From Bemisia tabaci (taxonomy: Eukaryota > Arthropoda > Insecta > Hemiptera > Aleyrodidae): a DNA stretch of 64,000 nucleotides. This document shows positions 1 to 11,733 of the stretch, piece by piece (the stretch's first letter is position 1; every line of letters begins with the position of its first letter). The stretch lies in contig NC_092800.1 of NCBI RefSeq assembly GCF_918797505.1, positions 37,190,263 to 37,254,262 of the forward strand, in the 5' to 3' direction. Made by a program: the position numbers and the translations under genes. The notes under the pieces were generated by a model. It was not told the DNA's origin. It saw only the letters and a list, made by a program, of their open reading frames with translations, and ran no database searches.

Positions 1-600
1 GGTCTATTGGAATCAAGTTGTGATTAGAACGACTCGACAGGTCAAACAGCTTTTAATAATTTCCGCGCATTTCTATTTACAGCCCATAAGTCTTTCTGGA
101 ATGTTACTTGGCGATGGTATCAACGTTTTCGCCCTGTTGATCGTTGAAATATAATTGGTCAAATAAGACTCCCTAGACGATTTATTCTTTTTGAACCATG
201 ACCAATATTTACCCATGCTAACACGATGAGTGTAACATTAACCGAGTGCATTTCGATTTCGATTTTTTTTTTTTTGCTTTCTTGGTAATTTAATATTGGG
301 TTATTTAGATACTATTTAGTATTTATTTAATAGAGCCGTAAAAATACTGTAAACTTCTCCAACTGAAAATTAGAGATAATTTTCTCTTAATTTTAGTCTT
401 GACCCTCAATCCAACTTTTGTGACTTTAATAAATTGTGTCTTCTATTTTTGTAATTTTATAAATGGGGTACCTTTTATTTCTCCCGTTCTAAAATTTAGT
501 AAATACTTAAATTTGGATCAAAATGTCCCATATATTATGGTCATATATGAAGAATCTTTCAAAGCAAAAACCTGCATGTTTATGGTTGCAGCGTAAATTA

Positions 601-603
<3 letters not shown>

Positions 604-643
<40 letters not shown>
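604..643 (+). repeat. Poly-A run (40 bp)
   Basis: Forty A residues directly upstream of a GACGGTG-family element. Similar runs lie at 14125-14163 (T), 28913-28945 (T), 30182-30221 (A), 33987-34026 (A, the copy in the duplication), 54634-54666 (T) and 61264-61302 (T). They could be retroposition tails; lengths are unreliable in any assembly. Confidence 0.9.
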
Positions 644-644
<1 letters not shown>

Positions 645-645
645 A

Positions 646-904
646 TATTGACAGTGTAAGTCCGCAACCACGTATCTCGGTTTGAGACGTCGCTGACTTC
701 CTGTCATACTTTTTTTTTAGACGGAAAACTACCCAAGGGCAATTTTTTAAAACTGCCGTGATTTTTCTTATTTGCGCGGAGAAAATTATGCAAAAACTTC
801 AAGGAATGATGCCAATTTGTTCTCTTTTTAAAAAATAATACAGGGACGAAGATTTTCAAACACCGCAAACGAGATGCGTGATTGCGGACTTACGCCGTCG
901 ATAT
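646..904. mobile_element. GACGGTG-family miniature element, copy 1
   Basis: Terminal inverted repeats of the form ATCGACGGTGTAAGTCCG. The interior shows an imperfect palindrome with GCAGACTTCCTGTCATAC on one side and CACCGCAAACGAGAT on the other. The family is flanked by TA, which suggests a Tc1/mariner-type miniature element. Confidence 0.8.
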
Positions 905-940
905 ACATATGCATGTCAATGGAAGAAATGGAACCAAGTA

Positions 941-1271
941 CAGAGACAAGAGACCCTCCACTAGTATCTTGGCCATGGTGGAAGCTTTTACTTTCGGGAC
1001 TTCAGCATTCTACTGTTGACTTACCTACATGGTTGATGTTCAACAACGTGTTGGCAGTTTCGTTTTGCAAACAAGCCGAAAATGGCCAAACGTTTGGGAA
1101 AGTTGTTTGGCTCAGGACGTCATCCGAAGTTCATCATCGACCATGTAGGTAAGTCAACAGCCGAAAATAGGGTGATGACTGTTGCTCCCTAATAATTGTC
1201 CATAAGGAATTGTTGAAACCCCGAAAGTAAAAGCTTCCACCTGTCGCTAGGAGGCCAGTGGAGGGTCTAAT
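941..1271. mobile_element. hAT-type miniature element, CAGAGACAAGAG ends, copy 1
   Basis: A foldback with ends CAGAGACAAGAGACCCTCCA and, truncated, GGAGGGTCT. It is nearly the reverse complement of 17569-17905. The open frame across it arises from the element. Confidence 0.8.
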
Positions 1272-1441
1272 AGACGCGGCAAATTTGAATTATCGCGTTC
1301 GAGTTACAGGTTTTTGAAGGTTCACCGTAATTTTCCGCTAGTTTCAACAGTAGAGATATATTGAATCGAGCACAATGCAGTATAAAAAGATAATACTTTT
1401 AAAAATTATAAAAATCTTCGATGGAGGGAAGATGCTTCTCT

Positions 1442-3949
1442 AAGAGGGTTATTCAAAATCGGCGATTTTACCCTACGCTTGGATTTTGCCCGGAGTTGGA
1501 TATGTTGTTCCCTATCACAAGACACGCCTTTTTCCGGCATTGGCAAGTTCACCCGAAATTTTTCCCGCGCGCTACAGCGTTGCCAAGTTGAAAACAGGCA
1601 AATTCCGTAAGTGGCATCAAAATTGAGCTATGAAGTTGCGGTTTTAACGAAAATTCTCTAAAAATTACGCACTTTTAGGAAATGACCATGTTTTTAATGT
1701 CGCATTAATTTTAACATGCATTATTGCCAAATTTCCGATTTTTAAATTCGACACATGTTACATATCCGCAAATACCCAAAAAGGCTATCTTCAAATTTGA
1801 ATAAAAAGTTGTCTAATCGATAGTTCGTTTGATTTCGCATCCATCGATATATTATAGCTCGCTGGGAAACTTTTGGTTCGCGAGATATCATCATTTTTGT
1901 GAACAGCTTTATGGAGCGACGACGCTTTTTGAGTCCGGGCGGATAGAAATTTTAGCCTCCTAAAACACCGGGTAGCATTAATTCCATGGTTTCCTATGTA
2001 ATTTTTGGCGCTAAATCCGAATTTGACCATTTCATACAAAAATTGTCACCAAGATGTTGCCAAATTTGGCAAAAATTGCTTAAAATCGGCCTTTTTGGCG
2101 GATTATAGCCTGCGACTTGCCAGGAGTTGATCAGACGACAAAATTGGTTATTTCCGCAGTTAAAACTCGTTAAACTATCTACAAGCTGAGTCAAATTCTT
2201 TCTGCTCACGGTAAAATTAAACGCGCGACAAGCAGCAAACTGAAAAAAAGACACCAAAATTGGCGCTTTTTGCGGTTTTTGTCGTAAGTTTCTTGTTTTC
2301 CGATTAAGAGAATGTTTCTTGACTAAACTAATGAACAACATGAGCAGAATTTAATAAAATTGAACAATAAAATAAGATCGAACATATTCCAATGTTGCCA
2401 AGCTTAAACAAAATACCTTAATTTTCGCTGGTTTTTTCGATATTATTGTCCTATATTCTTTGTTCACCTCTTATTTTTAAATTTTATAAATGTATCTCTC
2501 TTGCAAAATAATACACTTCTGTAGAATAATTTAATTTTCAACTTAGATATATACTAATAACTAGGGTATTTAGTTCAGAGAGGAAAAATTCATAAAATAG
2601 TGAGTTTTATCAAATCGTGTCAATAAACCACATTTTGAAACAATAATGGAAAATTTTCTGCTAAAAATTAAAGAATAAAATGTACTCCTCAGACTGACTT
2701 CATTAAAACAAGACAAGACGCATTGCAATATTGCCAAAATTACGTACAAATCGTTGAATTTTGGCGGTATTTGACCGTTATTATTCATTACCCTATATTT
2801 AGTATACAATTTTATTTTATAATTCTGAGATAATGGAGTTTAATAGAAAAAAGTAACGACACCAAACTGAAGAAGACGCCCAGGAAAGGACAATAAGGGG
2901 CTTAAAAAGGAACAAGGGCGCTCCAAATTACCGAGGACCTGTGGGTGGACAAGGGACTATGGCGGTTAGGCGTCGCGGGACCCGAGAGACCGCTGTTAAA
3001 GCGGCTCTTTATCTATATATGTAACAATACAATAGTTTGTCGTTACACTCGGCGTAATTCAGATTTTCCTAAGAAACATTCTCTTAATCGGAGAACAAGA
3101 AACTTACGACAAAAACCGCAAAAAGCGCCAATTTTGGTGTCTTTTTTTCAGTTTGCTGCTTGTCGCGCGTTTAATTTTACCGTGAGCAGAAAGAATTTGA
3201 CTCAGCTTGTAGATAGTTTAACGAGTTTTAACTGCGGAAATAACCAATTTTGTCGTCTGATCAACTCCTGGCAAGTCGCAGGCTATAATCCGCCAAAAAG
3301 GCCGATTTTAAGCAATTTTTGCCAAATTTGGCAACATCTTGGTGACAATTTTTGTATGAAATGGTCAAATTCGGATTTAGCGCCAAAAATTACATAGGAA
3401 ACCATGGAATTAATGCTACCCGGTGTTTTAGGAGGCTAAAATTTCTATCCGCCCGGACTCAAAAAGCGTCGTCGCTCCATAAAGCTGTTCACAAAAATGA
3501 TGATATCTCGCGAACCAAAAGTTTCCCAGCGAGCTATAATATATCGATGGATGCGAAATCGAACGAACTATCGATTAGACAACTTTTTATTCAAATTTGA
3601 AGATAGCCTTTTTGGGTATTTGCGGATATGTAACATGTGTCGAATTTAAAAATCGGAAATTTGGCAATAATGCATGTTAAAATTAATGCGACATTAAAAA
3701 CATGGTCATTTCCTAAAAGTGCGTAATTTTTAGAGAATTTTCGTTAAAACCGCAACTTCATAGCTCAATTTTGATGCCACTTACGGAATTTGCCTGTTTT
3801 CAACTTGGCAACGCTGTAGCGCGCGGGAAAAATTTCGGGTGAACTTGCCAATGCCGGAAAAAGGCGTGTCTTGTGATAGGGAACAACATATCCAACTCCG
3901 GGCAAAATCCAAGCGTAGGGTAAAATCGCCGATTTTGAATAACCCTCTT
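1442..3949. repeat. Large inverted repeat: two 879-bp arms around a 750-bp loop
   Basis: Left arm 1442-2320 is the reverse complement of right arm 3071-3949. Position p pairs with 5391 minus p with no indel found. I saw only two mismatches in the parts I compared (2298/3093 and 1830/3561). The loop (2321-3070) is AT-rich and ends with a non-LTR retrotransposon tail. The mirrored ORFs in the arms follow from the palindrome and show no known domain. Confidence 0.95.
2931..3010 (+). mobile_element. Non-LTR retrotransposon 3' tail remnant
   Basis: The + strand reads DLWVDKGLWRLGVAGPERPL, matching the last residues of the tail at 50020-50355 (NLWEDRHMWRLGVVERQSAL). It is a degraded extreme 3' end of the same kind of reverse transcriptase and sits just before the right arm of the large inverted repeat. 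Confidence 0.6.
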
Positions 3950-4468
3950 TCCACTTAAAATTAGGTACGAACTTTTATTTGAGCATCAACATTCATCGGT
4001 CTATTTTGGCGACCTCATTTTATTCTGACTGTAATTCTTAATTTTACATGCACATTGTCCTACTTCCTTAAAATTCCATTGAGCTCACGTTCTTACATAA
4101 AACTATATTTCGGACATACCAAGTTTATGAATATATTTCTGATAAAGTACTTACCTGGAATTTTACGCAAAAATCATTCAACAGGGTTTCCAACTTCTAA
4201 AATGGCAAAACATGTTTGAAGAACCTTCTAGTAAATGCTCCCACGAGTTGATATCACGACAGCAATTGAAAAAAAGTGCAGAGAATTGAATCCAAAAATA
4301 CAATTTATAATATTCGGCTGTGATACTTTTGGAAATAATTTGAAACTTCTTGAATGAATGGACGTATTAATGCAAAAATCAACCACGAGTGGATAAATCA
4401 ATTATAACGGAACAATGTAGCTCATAAAACCTTTGTACATAGTCCATTTGATTGAATTAATTTGCACA

Positions 4469-4694
4469 CACTGGAAAAAAAGCACATCGGATCTATAGTC
4501 CAAACTCTTAAAAACATCGACAAGAAAAAGTACTCTCGATTCAATCAGAATCTAGCTTAAATCAAGCCCCAAGCCTCCTAATTTAAGCGGATTTCGTTTT
4601 GATTCAAGCAAAAATCCGATTGAATCAAGAGTATATTTTCTTGTCAATGTTTTCAAGAGTCTGGACTCTAGATCCAATGTTTTTTTTTCCAGTG
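4469..4694. mobile_element. Foldback miniature element (CACTGGAAAAAAA ends)
   Basis: About 90-bp imperfect inverted repeats starting CACTGGAAAAAAAGCAC and ending TTTTTTTTCCAGTG. Confidence 0.7.
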
Positions 4695-4727
4695 CATCCT
4701 TCTTTTGAGTGTACGTCTGATTGAAGG

Positions 4728-5010
4728 TGATTCTAATGGACGCCATATTTTGTGTCAGAACGACATGCGATATATCGCATCGATTGGTTCCATTTATTTA
4801 GCTACTCGTCATTTTTCTCGAATTTTGAGATCGTAATTCTAGCTGTTGTGAGGAGACTAAATAATTCACTCACTAATTTTGACAAACAAATTCATCGTAA
4901 TGAAGGCGTGATTTGGCATGGCAAAATGATGAGTAGCTAAAAAAATTGAGCCAATCGATGCGATGTATCGCATGTCGCTCTGACACAAAATATAGCGTCC
5001 ATCGAATCAC
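4728..5010. mobile_element. Foldback miniature element (GACATGCGATATATCGCAT)
   Basis: About 80-bp inverted arms containing TTTTGTGTCAGA and the palindromic GATATATCGC motif. The GCGATATATCGCATG motif recurs singly near 41757-41776. Confidence 0.75.
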
Positions 5011-5301
5011 TTATAAGGCGTGAGAATACAACAGGTCATAGCAATACTTTGCTGATAAGCAATGCATTGTGCTGCTGAAGCTGAAAGCGCAAGGAAAAAT
5101 AAAGTGCCTTCAATATTTTGCTTATGCAATTTTAGCAGCCGTAGAGTTGGTATAGTTGCATCCACGCGTTGTCTTATTCATGCTGCTGAAACGTTTCCGA
5201 ACTGTGTGTCAATACTCAGAGGAGATTTTGCATCTTTGATCTTTGGTATTTTTGCTGTAAAATGTTGTCGAGGGTGATATTATCAAAATTCCCTTTTGAT
5301 A

Positions 5302-6200
5302 CCCTGGTAAAAATTGGCGATACGAGCTGCGTTTCAAAATACCATAGGAGTTCTTATAGCCGACTAAAGAAGGCTATTGAAAATCATATAGCTGCATGGC
5401 TTTAGAAAGCGGAGCAAATCATATAGCCGGGCTATACGAAGCTATAAAAAAGTATACAGTCGGGCTATAGTTCCTATCGCCGGGCTTTACACTTTATCGC
5501 CATAGGCTATAAGAAATTGTGTAGAAATTCGTGTGCTTTGGAAATCATTAAGTTTGATACGGAACTACCTTAATATTTACGAAACACACATTATATTTTC
5601 CTTTAAAACATATTTTTTTCATCAATTAAAATGAGATGGTCCATACAGAGTGTGCAAAAATTTCAAAATCATGATTTGAAAAACGCCGACTCCGCGAGAT
5701 TAAATATCAGAGCCTAACACAAAGCGGAGCGGCGACGCATTGGCGCCTACAAATCTAACAGGGATACTTCACGCATTGCGCAATGCGTGAAGTATCCCTG
5801 TTAGGTTTGTAGGCGCCAATGCGCGTTTCGCGCTTCTGCCCGCCCGCGCCGCGCCGCAGCGTGCCACGGCGTCTGAAGCAACTATTTCACACCAGAGGTA
5901 TTGCATAGAATCATAAGAAATTTAAGGCGCTGCAACATATTAAGAAGAATGATAGGCATCCTTCAAAATTACGGAGCTTTCCTCGCAAAATAAATCAAGA
6001 TACTACGGCACAAAACGATAGCGGTAGTCCAAAAACTAACTAAGTCCTAGTATTCGTATTTAGTAACGTTTAGCATAAACTTTATCGTCTGGCTGTTGCT
6101 TAATCGCCATCGGCTATAAAAGGCTATAAGAAATTGTACAGCCGGCTATAGGTCTATAGTATTTTGGAACACACATTCTACTGCCAATTTTTACCAAGGG
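5302..6200. mobile_element. TA-flanked miniature element with GGCTATA-rich interior
   Basis: Inverted ends CCCTGGTAAAAATTGGC and GCCAATTTTTACCAAGGG, with TA on each side. The interior is full of degenerate GGCTATA/TATAGCC motifs and includes the 88-bp palindrome at 5736-5823. Confidence 0.75.
5736..5823. repeat. 88-bp near-perfect palindrome
   Basis: Two 44-bp arms meeting at 5779/5780 with no spacer and one mismatch seen. Core TTCACGCATTGCGCAATGCG. Confidence 0.9.
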
Positions 6201-7239
6201 TAACTTAGGAAACGGGCTGCAATTATAAAATATAAATCTTCATGAACTAAATATAGGGCAAATAGGGGCCATTATTCCTTAATCATTCCTAAAAAGTAAT
6301 TTCTAAAATGAGCCGGAAATGTTGTTTCTTTTCTTTTTGCAAAATTTAGTACATCCATTGATGATAAAAGTCCGAAAACCAATATCTCGATTGATTATGT
6401 TACAAATTTTTTGTCGTGAATTATCTTTTCAGAGCTTAAATAATGAAAATTGTTTTATAAGATTTACTTTAGTTTTTTTTTTCTCTCCTGCACAACGTAT
6501 TCTGTAAAAAGGTGAAGCAATAACCTCCATGCATTTTAACGTTTTGATAAATGAAAAAAAAGGCGAAAATGTGGGAACTTTGCTCCTGAGGTATGACTTT
6601 CTCTGTCTTCATTTTAGATAAACAAATACAGATAATGTGAACTCAAAAATAGATTATCCAAATATTAAAAAATGCAGTTTCTTTTGGAGGTATCAGTCAT
6701 GGATTTTTAAAAAAAAAATGTAGCATTTTTTAAACTTTTAATTTTTTAATTTTTTTTAAAAAATCCAAGGGCTAGTATTTTGAAAAAAAAACTACTTTTT
6801 TTATGAATGACAGTCGAACTCAAAATTTTGAATCCAAATATCAATGTTTATCATATTTCTAACAGCAAGAAAAAAAGGCAAGAGAAGGGGAAAAAACTTT
6901 TCATAAACTCATAAACTGCATTTTTAAAGTTATATTATCATGGCTTTCCCTTCTACGATTCCTCCAACTTTCAGAAAAATCGGAATTTTGCCATAAAATG
7001 AGAAAACAGATCAACTAAAGCGCGATGTCGCCTTTTACGTCTGCGAATAACAACAACATTTCTGCGAACTTAAAACATTCTTCAGTTGGGAAATCAAACT
7101 TTTGAGTGAGTCATCACAGAATACATCAGACTGACCGGGGAAAACATTCCTCAATTCTCTGAACAGGTTTACGTCCTAGTAGTTTCCGTTTCTCCGGGCG
7201 TTTTTTTTTTCATGTCTCCGCATTTAAATGGATAACGAC
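6201..7239. other. AT-rich intergenic DNA
   Basis: Many A and T runs. No gene or clear repeat is visible up to the lipocalin promoter region. Confidence 0.5.
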
Positions 7240-7470
7240 TGAACCCGTAGAAAAGGAGAGCGGTCACTTATCTCGTTGTCTCATTGAGGAGAAGAACTGT
7301 GATTGGTGGCGGCGGAACCAGTGTCTCCCTCTCACAATCAGTCTCACAGTCAGCTCTCAGCTCGCTGTTGGAGTACCGTTCTACTGGAACGATAGCCAGT
7401 GATTAAAGTGAATCAGATTTGTTAGGTGTTGTGACGTTTTAGGAGTATCAGCGATCAGAATCGCGAAAAT
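7240..7470 (+). promoter_or_regulatory. Probable promoter and 5' UTR of the lipocalin gene
   Basis: This stretch is less AT-rich than its surroundings. It has an inverted CCAAT box (ATTGG, 7302-7306) and a TCAGT arthropod initiator match at 7338-7342 within a run of CAGT/CTCAG motifs. No TATA box is evident. The transcription start is inferred, not seen. Confidence 0.4.
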
Positions 7471-7484
7471 ATGTCGCTTACAAG
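7471..7484 (+). CDS. Lipocalin exon 1 (coding part)
   Basis: Fourteen coding bases from the ATG, followed by a consensus donor gtaagt at 7485. The exon ends in phase 2; the split Arg codon is completed in exon 2. It is too short to stand out alone and is called because it gives exon 2 a start codon and signal peptide in phase. Confidence 0.8.
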
Positions 7485-10400
7485 GTAAGTTGGTGCCATG
7501 TACTCAAGTTTATTTCCTCTTTATTTTGCTTTATTTTAATGTACGTGTTAGAATAAATCATGAACAGAATTTGTAATCTGGAAAAATGTGTACCACAATC
7601 GGATGATACTTCCTTCATCTCAGAGAAACGATTTGATTAAACTAAACGTTCAAAACTACATAAAAAGGTTATAATACTTTTCAGTCCCGATCAGCGTCTG
7701 ATCATTTTACGTCCAAAAGTTTTCAAAAATCTTTTCAAGTTTGTTCGATGGTTTTTTTCTGACTGTTTATTTGCGCGGCAAAAAGCTAGACAAATTATTC
7801 AAATTCATACAGAATTATGTGCTAGTGAACAATCAAATACAGTAATAATTGTAAATGTTACAGACACAACAAAATCAGCCTGACTGACAGGGAGATGTTT
7901 CTTTTTCCACATTATTCTTTTTTAAGGAAAAAGGAAGAAGTATTATATTTTTAGACTCGCTCGGAATTGTCCCCACACCGTGAGCATAAAAATATTCTGC
8001 GACGCATGAACGTAGGGATGGGCATTTTTGCTTGGCCACTCTGAGAATGTTTTATTTAGTATATTTTTGAGACATATAGTGAGAATATTCTCAACGAAAA
8101 TTTCTCTGATCCTCAAGAGAACCTTCGGGATATTTTATATGAGGATTGATCTCAGAAAATATTCACAGATTTTGTTGATCTATGTTGTAATTTCTGGATA
8201 CCGAAGTGTCAGCGAAGTGGAAACTAATGCCAACGATCCACTTAGTCTCACATGTTTATTCTATGGAAGAACAGCAATTAATTTAAATTTCTCAATTCCG
8301 AGGAAACGACAAGATTTTAGACCTGGGCCAGATTTTTTTGACCGAATTAGTCTTAGTTACGGCTGAATCGAGCGTAAGCTCTCTGATTGGCTGAGCCCGA
8401 TGATTTTAGGATATTGGATATTGGATATGAGATTGGATTTAGAATATAGGTTTGATTTGTGGCCGACGCTAAGCCAACAAAATTCGGGTGCTGAACTTCG
8501 CATTGACGTTCCTCTATGCCGAAATGCAGCAATTTTTACAATGCCTTACCAAAATGCCTAAAATCAGGGTTTGTAGATGTTACGAAGAATATATCGTGTG
8601 AAAAAATCTTTATTAGCTCCTTCTAAGACAAGTATCACACTGCATATCAGAATAATTTTGAAATTTAAAGTAATAAAATTACAAGTATCATTACATTATT
8701 TGTTCAATGAACTAAACGATCGATAAAATGAGTTCCATGTAGACGGTGTAAGTCCGTAATCAAGTATCTCGGTTTGCGACAATGCAGACTTCTTATCATA
8801 CTTCCTTTTTTTATTGGAAAAGTACTCAAGGACTGTCTGAGGTTTTAAAAACTGAGATGATTTCCCTTTTCTGTGCGAAGAAAATTCTGCGAAAACTTCA
8901 AGTAATGGTGTTGATTTGTTCTCCTTTAAAAAACACCAAAATAGGAGAGGAGATTTTCCAATACCACAAAGAAAATACGTGGTTACAGACTTACACCGTT
9001 GATGTGTGAGACAGGTCTACGTACTTCAAAAATAAAAGGAAGTAAAATGCAATTTTAAAGATTCCAATTTTATTACGGTTTTCAATGAAGTGAGCTCCTT
9101 CAATCAATGAGTAGACAACACGCACAACACTCTCATACAATAGCAATAATTTTATAATGTAGTTTGCAATTTATTGCAACCTACGATACTTTGGTTAAAG
9201 GTAAAACACGAAAAGAACTGCTGCAACGTAAAATACAGTTTCAAAAGCGCTGAAATATATTTAACCTTCGCTGCGACCCGCTGAAAAGGCACATGAAATA
9301 GCCCCTAAAAAACAGACGGGGGGATAGCGGAAGGAAAAACCATAATACAAAAAATTTTCAACCTTCGTTTCTTGCCTAGAATCTGCTCAATATCAAACAA
9401 GGATGATTTTATCAGTCCAAAGTTCAATGTAATACCAAAGCGCATTATGCTAATCAATACAGAATACAAGCTGATAAGCTGCTCTTTCTTCTTTCAAGCG
9501 CAGCATCGAATAAAACATGAAGTCTCAGATAGCAACCGCATACAAAGCAATGAGTTTGTAAACAAAGTATTCATGAAGGTAAAAGGTAACTTTGGTGACT
9601 CAGAATCTGTTTGCTCTTGATCGATGATTGTGGATGTGGATTCTCAGAGAAGAGAATATCTCTCATGCGTGCTGCTGCGCTGAGAGAAAAACACCGTAAG
9701 CTCATACGAACGTTGCCAAATTTCCTGAGATAGAATATTAAAACTTGAAAAAAGTTATGAGTATTTTTCCTTGAAATTTTCAGATGCACTGGATCAGAAT
9801 TCAGATAAAATTCGCAGGAAAATTGGAATGCCAAAATTCATCGATTCCCATGAAAATGTGTATTTTATCAATGAAAATTTTGCAATGTCCGAAAGCTTAT
9901 ATGGCTTTCTTTCCTAATTCAATGGTGCGGTGTGCTTCGGGTCACATCATATCGCTGACGTCACACTAATACCGATTACGATAAACGTCTAGGAATCAAT
10001 CGGATTCCATTTCCATGTTGTCGATTTGAGTCAGAAAATCAGAAAATCAGGCTCTAATCAGTGATAAATATTTAGACCAAGAGACGATCACAGGGACTGA
10101 ATTATGCCTAAAGGACCAAACCTTTAGTTAAGGACTGGACTAAAAGAGTAAATTCCAGCTCTATTAATCATGAATTTTCTACCCACGAAGAAATAAGAAT
10201 ATGTTCAAATGTGTTTTTTAGAAAAAGCCATTATAAGGTTTGGCTTGAAGAAATAATTCAAAAGCAATCGATGGATTTTGAATTTTAGGCATCTTGTGTG
10301 AACTACCCCCTCTCCTTGTGTAGGAATCAATTACGATCTCAATGTTTAAAATGCCTATGATTGACATGTGATAAAACTCTGGAATTAAGTTTTATTCATT

Positions 10401-11700
10401 ATAATTTGTATAATTCCATTTTTGCCACAGTCCACTTGATAAACTGAGCGGATGAAACTAAACGAAAAAACTTAAAGCTCGGCCTAGCTTTGGTGATAGT
10501 CTAACATGACGTAGAAAGGCAGATAATTTTCTAGCTGATGCTGATATGAAATAACATGTTTATCACGGCGCATTACAAGACCTTAACATCCATGGTGCAG
10601 CTGTGAAAAGACGGTTTACTTCTCCTTATTTTCCTCTGTCATTCTTTGTCTTACACCTATATTATAAGATTATTCACAAGATTTTCAAAACTTACATTCG
10701 GTACTCTGCAAAAAAATTAGGTAAAATTTAATTTAAATAAAAATAAAATTTGCATACAAATTTTTATCCAACATGAAAATCTCATGAATAATACCACTTA
10801 AATTTCACTGCAACCAACACAAAAATTGGTTGGAGTTCAGTAAAAAGTAACGCACCTTTTTTGAGAACGACCAAAGCAAGAACCGCCCAAATTTTTCAAT
10901 TTATGGGCGGAGAGGGGTTAGAGTATGTTTTTGCTGAAACCACGTCAATTTTTTCTCAGCATAGGGGTCCGTTAAAAGTCTCATTGCACTTCCTAAAAGT
11001 CAATAACTGTTGCTCGCCGAGTAAATAGATGAGTCACCAGACTGATTCACCTTCAGGAGTCGGACCAAATCAGCTGGTCTGAATGTTAAAGAGGAAGTTG
11101 CGGCGCTAACGACGCGCTTCGACGCGACGCGAGATGACACACGTGACGTCATGCGTCATCTCGCGTCAGACCTGGTCCATGGTCCTGGTCCATTGTCGAA
11201 GCATGGCTTGATTGAATTATTCGCCTCCTTGGGGTGACATGACTCAACTCCACGTGACTTGGCGTTGACACCGAACCGGTATTGGTTCAATGGCAGACTG
11301 ATTTCCTCTCCTCCATCCCAAGTCAATAAACCTATTAATTCACGCGTCGTCTTTCCTACCTACTTTATTTACGGTCAGGGTGAACTATACACCAACGGGC
11401 GGGTCCACATGAAGCTAGATCAGTCTCAGAATCAAATGTAGGGCTTGGAGAACAAGACGCATAAGTGCATTTTTTGCTATTTCGAGAGATACGTGATTGA
11501 AGTTTTGAAATTACATGAATCCTTGTGACGGAATCGAAGTTCAAATTGACTTTTTGATGCTTAAAAATTGGAATTTGGGAGCGAATTTTTCACAGAATAT
11601 TCGATAAGAGTATAGTTATACTTGAAAGTATCAATATCTCAGTTTTTTCAAAAACTGCACCTATGCGCCATGTCCTCCAAGCCCCTCTCTACTTCTACTT

Positions 11701-11733
<33 letters not shown>

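Noticed and set aside
1791..3600. Paired 82- and 115/150-codon frames
   Set aside because: They are mirror images created by the inverted repeat, with no domain and no splice signals that make sense.
8028..8366. 112-codon frame in lipocalin intron 1
   Set aside because: No domain, no splice context, and AT-rich composition like the rest of the intron.
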